64,000 nucleotides of DNA from Chitinibacter fontanus (GTDB taxonomy: Bacteria; Pseudomonadota; Gammaproteobacteria; Burkholderiales; Chitinibacteraceae): positions 868,001 to 932,000 of the forward strand of contig NZ_CP058952.1 of NCBI RefSeq assembly GCF_013423785.1, in the 5' to 3' direction. A program made the translations under genes and the position numbers. The notes under the pieces are model-generated. The model saw only the letters and a list, made by a program, of their open reading frames with translations, was not told the origin of the DNA and did not search any database. How positions within the stretch are numbered: the stretch's first letter is position 1; each line of letters starts with the position of its first letter. Of this stretch, positions 52,652-60,276 are shown one piece after another.

Positions 52652-52689
52652 CAGACTTTCCCATCAACCCAAATCAATCAGGCCGCACA

Positions 52690-53400
52690 ATGAAAGAACA
52701 CCAAATTCTAATGAACGCCGAAATGGTCCGCGCCGTGCTTAATGGCAGCAAGACGCAGACGCGGCGGGCGATGAAACCACAGCCGACCGAATGCCCTCCC
52801 GACTACCCACGACCCGGCCATTGGTGGCCGAGCAATAAATTTCAGACCATGCTTCATGTCGAAGATGAATTGCAAAACAAGGCTGGCGGCTGGAATGGAT
52901 TAGCAGGTGACGCTTGCCCTTTGGGTGATACAGGCGATCGCCTTTGGGTACGCGAAACATGGGGAGTTATCAGCCATGCATTTGGCGACGATGGCGAAAT
53001 GATTGACTGGACTCCAGACCGCCCAGCCCTAAAAATCAACCAGCTCAAATTTGGCCGAGGCTATTACACCGGCCACGTTATTTATGCAGCAGATGGCGGC
53101 ATGGAATGGGCTGGCGATGACGATGGCGACGGCGAGCCACGATCAGCTTGGAAGCCATCCATTCACATGCCACGCGAAGCCAGCCGCATCACTCTAGAAA
53201 TCACCAATGTGCGTGTCGAGCGCCTGCACGCAATTTCACGCGGCGACTGCATGCAAGAAGGCTGCCCATTCCCAAACATCGCCAACGAAACAGACCCTAG
53301 GCAATGGTTTGCCGATCTATGGAAATCAACATACAGCCAGGATAACTGGGACTCAGACCCCTGGGTTTGGGTGATTGAATTCAAGCGAGTAACACCATAA
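52690..53400 (+). CDS. ASCH-domain phage protein
   Basis: 236 aa. EMVRAVLNGSKTQTRRAMKP and GDRLWVRETWGVI match the ASCH fold (RNA-binding, related to YqfB and PUA). It lies in many phages and may bind RNA or a modified nucleoside. The stop overlaps the next start (TAATG). Confidence 0.82.
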   Translation: MKEHQILMNAEMVRAVLNGSKTQTRRAMKPQPTECPPDYPRPGHWWPSNKFQTMLHVEDELQNKAGGWNGLAGDACPLGDTGDRLWVRETWGVISHAFGDDGEMIDWTPDRPALKINQLKFGRGYYTGHVIYAADGGMEWAGDDDGDGEPRSAWKPSIHMPREASRITLEITNVRVERLHAISRGDCMQEGCPFPNIANETDPRQWFADLWKSTYSQDNWDSDPWVWVIEFKRVTP

Positions 53401-53603
53401 TGCGCGACCCAAAACGAAACCCTATACCAGGCGATATTGTCTTGCGCTGGGGCAGCACTCGCACCGTGACCGCCATCGAGAAAAACAGCAACGGCACCAC
53501 CACCCGCGTGTTCTATGACGGAAACAGCTGCTCAATCGGCGCTTGGCGCGCCTGGACAAAAACCGATGCGACAGTGAAACACGCCGCTGGCCAAGCCGAA
53601 TGA
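53400..53603 (+). CDS. Hypothetical phage protein
   Basis: 67 aa. The middle WGSTRTVTAIEKNSNGTTTR has a beta-barrel-like pattern. It overlaps the ASCH gene stop by 1 base. No function recognised. Confidence 0.6.
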   Translation: MRDPKRNPIPGDIVLRWGSTRTVTAIEKNSNGTTTRVFYDGNSCSIGAWRAWTKTDATVKHAAGQAE

Positions 53604-53782
53604 ATGACCACGCACACATGGCACGGGTGTATCTCGCACAAGCCAGACACATCCGCATCAAACAACCACAGCACGCAAAATGGTATTGGACGCTAATGAG
53701 CTGGGCTGCAGCAAGGCGAAAAACCTACGCCACCTCACTCAATACCACCCCCGCCAAAGGGCAGCTCACATTAGACTTTTAA
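53600..53782 (+). CDS. Small basic phage protein
   Basis: 60 aa from ATG 53600, overlapping the previous stop by 4 bases. MNDHAHMARVYLAQARHIRI and WYWTLMSWAAARRKTY recur in small phage proteins of unknown role. Confidence 0.6.
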   Translation: MNDHAHMARVYLAQARHIRIKQPQHAKWYWTLMSWAAARRKTYATSLNTTPAKGQLTLDF

Positions 53783-53796
53783 CAAGCAGAGGATCT

Positions 53797-53991
53797 ATGC
53801 GCGACTTATTTGAGGAAGAGATAAGCCAAGCCCAAATCGCCGCCAAACACGCGACCACCTGGGAAACACTCAAGAGCGAAATCAAACAATATCAATACTG
53901 GCGGCAGGGCAACCCATTCCAGCAGCACTTGAGCAGACTTGCGTTTTTTAAGATCGAAAAGCTTTTAGAGTCAGTCAGCCTAGCCAACTAA
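53797..53991 (+). CDS. Hypothetical phage protein
   Basis: 64 aa from ATG 53797 (AGAGGA upstream). It is helical (RDLFEEEISQAQIAAKHATT) with a C-terminal helix rich in Lys and Leu. No domain recognised. Confidence 0.55.
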   Translation: MRDLFEEEISQAQIAAKHATTWETLKSEIKQYQYWRQGNPFQQHLSRLAFFKIEKLLESVSLAN

Positions 53992-54006
53992 AGATCGAGG
54001 GGAATC

Positions 54007-54216
54007 ATGTTTGGCATCACTTGCAAATGCGGCCACACAGGCCCGCACGATAGCTTCACCCAAACCATGATGGGCGACTTACCGCCCCGGCATTACCAAT
54101 GCCCCGCTTGCGGATCCGCATGGCAGATCGTCAAAGACAAACCCGCCGAGATAACCAAAGACGGGTTTTTCCTGCCGCCAACCCTCAAAGTGATCGGGGC
54201 GCAGGCGCAGTTTTAA
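54007..54216 (+). CDS. Zinc-ribbon phage protein
   Basis: 69 aa. Paired cysteines in GITCKCGHTG and YQCPACGSAW form a probable zinc ribbon. Function unknown; last gene of the main rightward cluster before the inverted membrane gene. Confidence 0.65.
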   Translation: MFGITCKCGHTGPHDSFTQTMMGDLPPRHYQCPACGSAWQIVKDKPAEITKDGFFLPPTLKVIGAQAQF

Positions 54217-54253
54217 TTGCACAACCCAATACAAACCCAAATATCGCACCTAA

Positions 54254-54892
54254 TTAATGGGCGACAACGAAAATAAATCCAGCACAAAGAAAACCAAAAA
54301 ACCCAAGCGACTGCAAAGACAAATAGAAACTTTGAAATGCCAGAAAACGCAATAAAGGCCGATGCCCCGCATGCGGCTCCAATCCATTTTTTGCAGCTTT
54401 CCGTATCTCCCTGTTTCGCAACCATGCAGGAAGAGGACTCAAAAAAACAGAAAAAATTCTTTCAACTCGAATTTCTGTTTCCAGCTCTACACCATGAAGC
54501 CGAGCAGCCTCTAATATCTTTTGCTCTTGCTGATCATGCAAATCCAATCGCCCCTGCATTACAGCATTTAATGCTGAGATTATTTCTGTCCTAACCTTTA
54601 TTTGCAAAGCATACATTTTCGACAAAAGACCAAAGAAACATGAAACACACAAAAACAATCCGCACCACATAAAGCCGGTTTTCCCAATATATGGAACCAG
54701 CTTATCGGAATTAACCACCCAAAAAGACCCAACAGCAGCAGACCCTACCAATAACCATGTAACAAATAAATCCACAGGCTCACTCGATTTAGCGCAGGCC
54801 TCATACATGGATTTAATTACATCATCCTCTGTATTTTTACGATTAAGCTCATTCCAAGTTTGCAACGGCTCCAAATCGACACCACCAGACAT
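54254..54892 (-). CDS. Membrane protein on the opposite strand (candidate moron)
   Basis: 212 aa, not recognised. Hydrophobic segments lie at about 45-62 (VTWLLVGSAAVGSFWVV), 70-90 (GFMWCGLFLCVSCFFGLL) and the C terminus (LQSLGFFGFLCAGFIFVVA), with a helical region between them. The coding strand is leftward against the rightward early operon and is AT-richer than the neighbours. These are signs of an inserted gene expressed in the lysogen, as for superinfection-exclusion proteins, but the role is not shown. Confidence 0.65.
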   Translation of the reverse strand: MSGGVDLEPLQTWNELNRKNTEDDVIKSMYEACAKSSEPVDLFVTWLLVGSAAVGSFWVVNSDKLVPYIGKTGFMWCGLFLCVSCFFGLLSKMYALQIKVRTEIISALNAVMQGRLDLHDQQEQKILEAARLHGVELETEIRVERIFSVFLSPLPAWLRNREIRKAAKNGLEPHAGHRPLLRFLAFQSFYLSLQSLGFFGFLCAGFIFVVAH

Positions 54893-54983
54893 ATCAGCCC
54901 CATCGAAAAAAACAGTCAGACATTAATTGTACTCGAAAATAAACCAGTGACCTGTTTCACTCACCCCAACTAAAACCTTTACA

Positions 54984-55004
54984 ACTAGGCGCAATGCGCC
55001 TAGT
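54984..55004. repeat. Near-perfect palindrome, possible terminator
   Basis: ACTAGGCGCA-A-TGCGCCTAGT, 10-bp arms, followed by ATTCGTTTTG. It may end transcription or bind a protein; it separates the inverted membrane gene from the HsdS-like gene. Confidence 0.55.
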
Positions 55005-55016
55005 ATTCGTTTTGTT

Positions 55017-55064
55017 GGTGGCACGCAGAAAGCCACTCGACCTGAGGGGCTAGTCGTTGCCACC
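55017..55064 (+). promoter_or_regulatory. Structured leader upstream of the HsdS-like gene
   Basis: GGTGGCA (55017-55023) and TGCCACC (55058-55064) pair across 34 bases and end just before the GAGGAACGAG ribosome-binding site. They form a likely RNA stem with inner pairing potential. A regulatory role is inferred from placement only. Confidence 0.45.
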
Positions 55065-55074
55065 GAGGAACGAG

Positions 55075-55362
55075 ATGAAACTTTCAGATTTAGCAACCAT
55101 CAAGACGAATTTTCCAGAGGCTCACTTCTGGCTGATTCGCAGAGGGACAGCAGGCCGATGCGGCGAACCTACCCGAGAGTTCAACCAAGAACACATCGGA
55201 ATTAAGGTAGAACGAATTGACCTGCTATTACCGGACTATCTCTACTACGTGTTCAAGCATATACACAGCACTGGACACTGGCAGCAGATAGCAACCGGAA
55301 CCCTCAGCCTGGTGAATATCAGGGTTTCAGACGTTCAACGCATCGAACTGTCGCCAACGTAG
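55075..55362 (+). CDS. Stand-alone HsdS-like (type I R-M specificity) half-domain protein
   Basis: 95 aa from ATG 55075 (GAGG upstream). LIRRGTAGRCGEPTREFNQE, LLPDYLYYVFKHIHSTGHWQ and GTLSLVNIRVSDVQRIELSP match the second half of an HsdS target-recognition domain, but it is far shorter than the ~400 aa subunit and no HsdM or HsdR is present. It could be an orphan DNA-binding module or an inhibitor mimic. The reading frame is intact, so it is not a simple remnant. Confidence 0.7.
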   Translation: MKLSDLATIKTNFPEAHFWLIRRGTAGRCGEPTREFNQEHIGIKVERIDLLLPDYLYYVFKHIHSTGHWQQIATGTLSLVNIRVSDVQRIELSPT

Positions 55363-55367
55363 CAAAA

Positions 55368-55389
55368 GCCCCAGCCGAAAGGCTGGGGC
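55368..55389 (+). other. Hairpin between the HsdS-like gene and the next gene
   Basis: GCCCCAGCC-GAAA-GGCTGGGGC, 9-bp perfect stem with a stable GNRA-type loop and no T-tract; may be a processing or attenuation element. Confidence 0.6.
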
Positions 55390-55407
55390 ATACTCACGGA
55401 GCGAAAC

Positions 55408-55818
55408 ATGAAAATAGAACTACCCAGCATCAGCGCCCAACAAAAAACAATCTTTGAGCTGGCCACCCAGGAAGCAATCGAGACCCTACAGCAGAATTTA
55501 ACTGCTCCAAGCATTGCACCTCAGACTGAAATAGACGAAACCCTATATGGCCGCGAGCACCTGCTACGCGAAAACGAAGGCTATAAAGCCCCGCACCCCG
55601 ATGTTATTGGCGCATATTTCAGGCATTTTCAGCGGCACTTTCCTGAATATGGCACAGACGGCAGATTAGCCGCCCTGCTAGGCCTAAGCAGCGATCGGCG
55701 AGTGCGCGAGTTTAAGAATGGAGACAGAACAATCCCCTATGGGATCTGGAGGAAATTTCTAGTGATGACTGGCAGAGCACCGCAAGACGTTATCAAGGTC
55801 TTTGCCAACATGGGATAA
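55408..55818 (+). CDS. Phage DNA-binding-like protein near attR
   Basis: 136 aa, ATG 55408 with GGAG upstream. The C-terminal half resembles a helix-turn-helix (GTDGRLAALLGLSSDRRVRE followed by KNGDRTIPYGIWRKFLVMTG). It follows the HsdS-like gene and is the last gene before attR. It may work with that gene; function unknown. Confidence 0.65.
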   Translation: MKIELPSISAQQKTIFELATQEAIETLQQNLTAPSIAPQTEIDETLYGREHLLRENEGYKAPHPDVIGAYFRHFQRHFPEYGTDGRLAALLGLSSDRRVREFKNGDRTIPYGIWRKFLVMTGRAPQDVIKVFANMG

Positions 55819-55943
55819 AAAACGGTCTCGAACAGAGACTCGAATTAAGGACAAAATAAGCACTGTCCCGTTTTTGTTTTGCCGCGTCCCTACAGAGTCC
55901 CGAAAAACGAGCAAAGCCTTTATCTAAGCCGATCCTCGTTGCA

Positions 55944-55958
55944 CGTGTTGCGCACCAC
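55944..55958 (+). other. attR core
   Basis: CGTGTTGCGCACCAC, identical to the attL core in the tRNA-Leu 3' end. Host DNA resumes directly after it with CCCCTTTTCAAGGGG. Confidence 0.9.
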
Positions 55959-55991
55959 CCCTTTTCAAGGGGATCCAAAGAAGTCCGATAA

Positions 55992-56023
55992 GCCCCGTAA
56001 AACCTAGGTTTGCGGGGTTTTTT
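55992..56023 (+). terminator. Displaced terminator of tRNA-Leu
   Basis: CCCCGTAAAAC / GTTTGCGGGG stem followed by six T, 33 bases after attR. Before phage insertion this would have stood just after tRNA-Leu. Confidence 0.8.
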
Positions 56024-56082
56024 GTATCCAGAACATCCGATTCTGTCCAGCAAGCCTGACCATATCTCATATAAGCTAGTGC

Positions 56083-56100
56083 CAACACGAGACTCGAACT
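56083..56100 (-). repeat. Inverted 18-bp copy of the tRNA-Leu T-arm
   Basis: On the minus strand AGTTCGAGTCTCGTGTTG is identical to tRNA-Leu 18185-18202. The rest of a tRNA cannot be folded convincingly around it and no CCA follows. It may be a leftover of an older insertion or a degenerate tRNA. Confidence 0.6.
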
Positions 56101-56233
56101 AGAGCATCGGTGGGCAACCATACCATCTTGAATCCTATAAGCTTGGCAGAATGCACCAGTGCTTAACAGTCTAGCGTGCCATGGCTCAAAAGCCTCACAG
56201 TGCATTAAGCCAAACTTCGTGTATTTGCTTGCT
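56101..56233. other. Gap before the GGDEF gene
   Basis: No gene, promoter or strong repeat seen in these bases beyond the inverted T-arm copy to the left. Confidence 0.4.
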
Positions 56234-57997
56234 TTAGCAATGACTGTTCATAAAACAATTTCGCCCTGCCCGCTTTGAGCAATACATGGCTTCATCAGCA
56301 GCACGCATCAGAGCGTGCCCGTCCAATCCGTCGCGCGGAAAGTACGCTAACCCAATACTGGCAGAAATATGCACAGGATATCCATTAAGCAGGTAGGGGC
56401 TAGCAATGACCGAGCGTATTTTTTCAGCCATTTGATCAGCTTCTTCGCCCGGGCATAAGCCCCCTAGCAACATGACAAACTCATCGCCCCCCAGCCGGCT
56501 GATGGTATCGCTACTGCGTACCGCCCCTTCTAATCTTTGTGCGACTTCAATCAGCAATAAATCACCTATTTCATGCCCCAAACTATCGTTGATTTCTTTG
56601 AAATGGTCTAAATCGAGAAAGACCACAGCAAATTTGCCTTCGGTGCGGCTATTATTCTGGCACGCCTGTTCAAGTCGATCGGTAAAAAGCAAACGATTAG
56701 GTAGCTGTGTGAGGGCATCATGATACGCCAGATGCTGGGCCCGAACCTTATCACTAATATCGAGTAAAACCATCAATAAACGCCCGGTGCGCCCAGCTTC
56801 GTCCATTTCCTGTGCCGCGGTCATCAGCACATCCACGGCAGAACCTTGTTTATTAATGAGTTGCTGGCGAATGTTTTGACACGCACCATACTGCAGCAGC
56901 TGCGGAATAATTTGATTAACAAATTGCTGGGCTGATTCGTGGCTCATAAATTTATCCGCCATCTCGCCTAGCACCTCATTTTGGGAAAAACCCATCGCCT
57001 TAAGCCAGACCTCGTTCACCGTTAGTATCCGCCCCTCCAGGTCGCACGAATACAACATGGCTGGAGTGTGCTGATAAAGCGATCGATATCTGCGCTCACT
57101 TTGATGCAAAGCCTGTGCAGCAGAACGCCCCATGTCCATGGCAATCGCGAGCATTAAGGGTGGGATCAACGTCGCCATGATGGGTAAATAGAACAATGTG
57201 TAACCCCAGCTATAAATAGTTGGGGGTGGTAGCAAATAGCCCAAACTGATCAATATACAAATATTCACGGCCACCAGTAAATTGGCCAGTACTGTGCCAG
57301 CAACACCACTGTGATATGCGATATAAAACAGTGGAATACTCATGTAGATAAATGGAAATGGCAGTAATAATGGCACCAGGGTTGCCACTGCCAATGCCAC
57401 AATCAATAGAGCTGGTAAATATGCCTGCGTGAGCTGTCGCTTTAAGCCGGCCAAGCCATGCACACTTACCCAGTAAGCAGCGGGCAACACGCTGACCCCG
57501 CCAATGGCACTCCCCTCCAGCCAATGCATGACTACATTAAGCACAGGCATGCGGCCGTCCAGTGACGATAGCATAGCCGAAACAAAGGCTCCGGCCATTA
57601 CCGGCAGCAAGACCCCTAACCAAATCAGCTTGAGCATACTGAACTGATTATAAAAATAACCTGCATCTCGACGCTGCTGCCTAACCAGATAGGCCCCCAG
57701 AGTCACTTCAACCAAATTACCGGGCAGGAAAAACAGGGCGCTGGCCACCGAGCTACCCATAAGCCAGTTTGCAAGAATAATACTGAGCGCCAGCATCACC
57801 AATGGGCAAGCCCAGCGTTGAAATGGCAAGCGGCTCAGAGCGGCCACCCCAATCGCATTCGCAAACCATATCACTGCAATGCCATTACCGAGGCGGAATA
57901 ATTCAATGGAAATAATGGCAAAAAAGAAATACACCGTGGCAATACGGATCGCCAAGCTCAGATCAGGGCCGACGCGTGCAAGCCAGCTTTTAGCCAT
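56234..57997 (-). CDS. Membrane diguanylate cyclase, MASE1-PAS-GGDEF
   Basis: 587 aa from ATG 57997 (GAGG upstream; a longer start at 58045 is less likely). A MASE1-like membrane sensor fills ~10-290 with about eight to ten hydrophobic segments, a PAS domain (QHTPAMLYSCDLEGRILTVN) follows at ~310-425, and a GGDEF domain ends the protein. GGDEF is intact at 503-507, and an RSSD inhibitory (I-site) motif lies five residues upstream, so c-di-GMP synthesis with feedback is predicted. Its start overlaps the end of the solute-binding sensor gene. Confidence 0.93.
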   Translation of the reverse strand: MAKSWLARVGPDLSLAIRIATVYFFFAIISIELFRLGNGIAVIWFANAIGVAALSRLPFQRWACPLVMLALSIILANWLMGSSVASALFFLPGNLVEVTLGAYLVRQQRRDAGYFYNQFSMLKLIWLGVLLPVMAGAFVSAMLSSLDGRMPVLNVVMHWLEGSAIGGVSVLPAAYWVSVHGLAGLKRQLTQAYLPALLIVALAVATLVPLLLPFPFIYMSIPLFYIAYHSGVAGTVLANLLVAVNICILISLGYLLPPPTIYSWGYTLFYLPIMATLIPPLMLAIAMDMGRSAAQALHQSERRYRSLYQHTPAMLYSCDLEGRILTVNEVWLKAMGFSQNEVLGEMADKFMSHESAQQFVNQIIPQLLQYGACQNIRQQLINKQGSAVDVLMTAAQEMDEAGRTGRLLMVLLDISDKVRAQHLAYHDALTQLPNRLLFTDRLEQACQNNSRTEGKFAVVFLDLDHFKEINDSLGHEIGDLLLIEVAQRLEGAVRSSDTISRLGGDEFVMLLGGLCPGEEADQMAEKIRSVIASPYLLNGYPVHISASIGLAYFPRDGLDGHALMRAADEAMYCSKRAGRNCFMNSHC

Positions 57998-58859
57998 GGC
58001 GACCTCGCTGACGTTGCCACTCCCAGCCACCGATAAGGGCCGCAATCAATAAAGCAAGCAATGCCCCCCACTGTAGCCAGGTTCTGGCTGGCGCAGCATT
58101 CTCGATACTTTTCGTATCTAACCAGCGCGCCAAAATCGCCTCACGGCGCTGAACCGGCAAGCGTGATAAAGCCAGCTCTAGCCGACGCCCCAACTCAGTT
58201 TGCGTTTTGGGATAGGCAAAACTGAGCTGGTATTCAAAACCAATATTTTGCTCTACCCGCCAGTTCTGATATTGCTCGCGGCGGGCGATAAAAATGGTAC
58301 TGGCAATATCAGCCACCATCGCAGCAACTTTGTTCTGAGCCATGAGGAGCAAAGCTTCTCGATCATCTGCGACCAAAACCCAATTAATTCCGGGGTATTT
58401 TTCGCGCACAAAATGCTCGACGGCATAGCCCTTACCCACAGCGACTCGCGCCCCAGTCAGTGTTTGCAATGTGGCGGTTGGTGAGTCAAGGCGACGGATT
58501 AATACTGCAGGAATTGCGACATATGGCTGGGTAAAGCCAAGGTAGAGCGCACGCTCAGGGGTTGGACGCAAGGAGGAAATCAGCTCGACCTTGCCTAGCT
58601 TCGCTTGCTCAAGAATATAGGCCAAGGAAGCTGGAGCTTGCGTCTCTATTTGCAGCCTTGCAGCAGGCGCAATCTCCTGCAAAATATCCCACGACAAGCC
58701 TTTAATTTGCCCAGACTCATCCTGATAAATGAAAGGGCCATAATCCTTTTCGGGCGCAAAACGAACGTGCAGCAGCTCTTGTGCTTGTGCACAGACATAG
58801 CTGAACACCAGCACAAACAGTAAATAAAAATGCCGCAAGCGGGAAATGTTATGGCGCAT
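57990..58859 (-). CDS. Periplasmic solute-binding (SBP_bac_3) sensor with C-terminal membrane anchor
   Basis: 289 aa. A signal peptide (~1-26, ending AQAQ) precedes a family 3 solute-binding domain (YGPFIYQDESGQIKGLSWDI; GARVAVGKGYAVEHFVREKY). A membrane helix (LQWGALLALLIAALIGGWEW) is at the C terminus. In one-piece receptors such an SBP-TM unit is fused to a PAS-GGDEF; here the two parts are separate genes overlapping by 8 bases. The ligand is unknown (amino-acid-like solutes are typical). Confidence 0.85.
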   Translation of the reverse strand: MRHNISRLRHFYLLFVLVFSYVCAQAQELLHVRFAPEKDYGPFIYQDESGQIKGLSWDILQEIAPAARLQIETQAPASLAYILEQAKLGKVELISSLRPTPERALYLGFTQPYVAIPAVLIRRLDSPTATLQTLTGARVAVGKGYAVEHFVREKYPGINWVLVADDREALLLMAQNKVAAMVADIASTIFIARREQYQNWRVEQNIGFEYQLSFAYPKTQTELGRRLELALSRLPVQRREAILARWLDTKSIENAAPARTWLQWGALLALLIAALIGGWEWQRQRGRHG

Positions 58860-58943
58860 TTCCCAACTATAGGCACAGCAATTTACTTTTAAAAGCAGTA
58901 AGTTGCGTTTAAATCAGAGTAATGGTTGAACGGCTCAGCGCAA

Positions 58944-59645
58944 TTAGGCTGGCTGCTGCTGCGCGCTGATTTGCTTGGCGGCGGCCTTCGCTTTCGCTTC
59001 TGCACGACGATCCAGCGCCATTTTGCCCGCAATCAGGAAGCCCAAGCCGATGAACGCGCCAGGCGGCAAAATCGCCAGCAAGAATTGGTAATTGTACTCG
59101 GCGGGAATGACATGAATAACCCACGCTTTAGCCCCTGGGCCAAACACCAGATCAATACCAGAGAGCAAAGTGCCCTTACCAATCAACTCACGAATAGCGC
59201 CTAAGATGGCCAAAACCAAGGTCAAACCCAGCCCCATAAAGAAACCATCTAAGGCTGAATGGCTCACCGTATTTTTGGAGGCAAATGCCTCTGCGCGGGC
59301 CAGTACAATACAGTTGGTGGTAATCAGGGGGATAAAAATCCCCAGCACCAGATATAAATCGTGGACGTAGGAATTCATCAATAGATCTACCATCGTCACC
59401 AAGGCGGCAATGATCAGAATAAAAATCGGCGCGCGCAGCTCATTGGGCACAAACTCACGAATCGCTGCAATCGCCGCCCCCGAAATAAGCATCACCACAC
59501 TGGTCGCCAAACCTAGCGAAACACCATTAATAATATTGCTCGACATCACGAGCACCGGGCACATCCCGAGGATAGCAACAACACCTTGGTTCTGCTTCCA
59601 GATACTGTTGTAAATAATTTCTTTGGCTTGCGTCCAAGTCATCAT
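58944..59645 (-). CDS. rnfE: Ion-translocating oxidoreductase complex subunit E (RnfE/RsxE)
   Basis: 233 aa from ATG 59645 (GGAG upstream; TTG at 59660 rejected). It is an integral membrane protein: NQGVVAILGMCPVLVMSSNI, NELRAPIFILIIAALVTMVD and IFIPLITTNCIVLARAEAFA are hallmark segments. It is part of the Rnf complex that couples electron flow between ferredoxin and NAD to ion transport, or in RsxABCDGE use reduces SoxR. Overlaps none of its neighbours, one base gap to rnfG. Confidence 0.95.
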   Translation of the reverse strand: MMTWTQAKEIIYNSIWKQNQGVVAILGMCPVLVMSSNIINGVSLGLATSVVMLISGAAIAAIREFVPNELRAPIFILIIAALVTMVDLLMNSYVHDLYLVLGIFIPLITTNCIVLARAEAFASKNTVSHSALDGFFMGLGLTLVLAILGAIRELIGKGTLLSGIDLVFGPGAKAWVIHVIPAEYNYQFLLAILPPGAFIGLGFLIAGKMALDRRAEAKAKAAAKQISAQQQPA

Positions 59646-59646
59646 C

Positions 59647-60276
59647 TTAGTTTGCTCCAAACAGCGACATCTGCTGCGCTACGACAAAATCCAGCGTATT
59701 TTTAACCGCTTTCACCACTGCGCGCGGGCTAATCGTCGCACCAGCGGTGTAATCAAACTCGCCGCCGTCTTTTTTGACTTTCCATTGTTCTGCTTGGGGG
59801 GCGGTAAGTGATTTACCATCAAACTTCTTGATCCAGTCAGATTTTGCAACATCAATATAATCGCCCAAGCCGGGTGTTTCTTTGTGTGCCACAACCCGAA
59901 CACCCAATACCTGACCATCTTTGGCCACGCCGACCAGCAATTTAATCTTGCCCGAATAACCATCCGGTGCAATCGTTTCAACCACCACCGCGATGGTATC
60001 TGCACCCTTTTTAGCACGATAAATTTGCGCATCAGCGTCTGAATTCAGCTGTTTTTGTGCCGCAGCATCCTGCGGAACAGCGTCTTGCAAAATATCATTA
60101 TCAAAACTGCCAGCGGGCAATACCTGAGCAATCAGCGCCACTTTGGCCGCTTTCTCATTCCCCAGCACAATGTCCTTGGTTAACGCATAGGTTCCAGCCA
60201 TCAAGGCAGTAAACACAATCGCAAACACAAATAATGTTACGGCACCACGCACACCATTTTGCATCATGGTTTTCAT
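59647..60276 (-). CDS. rnfG: Rnf complex subunit G (covalent FMN flavoprotein)
   Basis: 209 aa. One N-terminal membrane helix (AVTLFVFAIVFTALMAGTYA) anchors a periplasmic domain. HKETPGLGDYIDVAKSDWIK and DYTAGATISPRAVVKAVK carry the FMN attachment Thr in the SGAT-like TAGAT motif. It overlaps rnfD by 4 bases. Confidence 0.95.
   Translation of the reverse strand: MKTMMQNGVRGAVTLFVFAIVFTALMAGTYALTKDIVLGNEKAAKVALIAQVLPAGSFDNDILQDAVPQDAAAQKQLNSDADAQIYRAKKGADTIAVVVETIAPDGYSGKIKLLVGVAKDGQVLGVRVVAHKETPGLGDYIDVAKSDWIKKFDGKSLTAPQAEQWKVKKDGGEFDYTAGATISPRAVVKAVKNTLDFVVAQQMSLFGAN

Larger units (their letters stand above)
18196..55958. mobile_element. Integrated temperate phage (SfV-type mosaic: HK97-like head, Mu-like contractile tail, lambdoid control)
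   Basis: The element is bounded by a 15-bp direct repeat CGTGTTGCGCACCAC at 18196-18210 (3' end of tRNA-Leu) and 55944-55958. The integrase gene is next to attL. It carries full modules for integration, immunity, replication, regulation, packaging, head, contractile tail, fibre and lysis, with no broken structural gene seen. It is therefore probably an inducible prophage. At attR, host sequence resumes with a terminator that fits the original end of the tRNA-Leu transcript. No IS element or general recombination gene (bet, exo, erf) was found within it. Confidence 0.95.

Noticed and set aside
48169..55818. Phage recombination or SSB genes
   Set aside because: Searched the early proteins for Bet, Exo, Erf and SSB patterns; none is recognisable.
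56061..56190. Second tRNA gene on the minus strand
   Set aside because: Only the T-loop and 3' strand match; the T stem, acceptor stem and D arm do not pair and CCA is not encoded.
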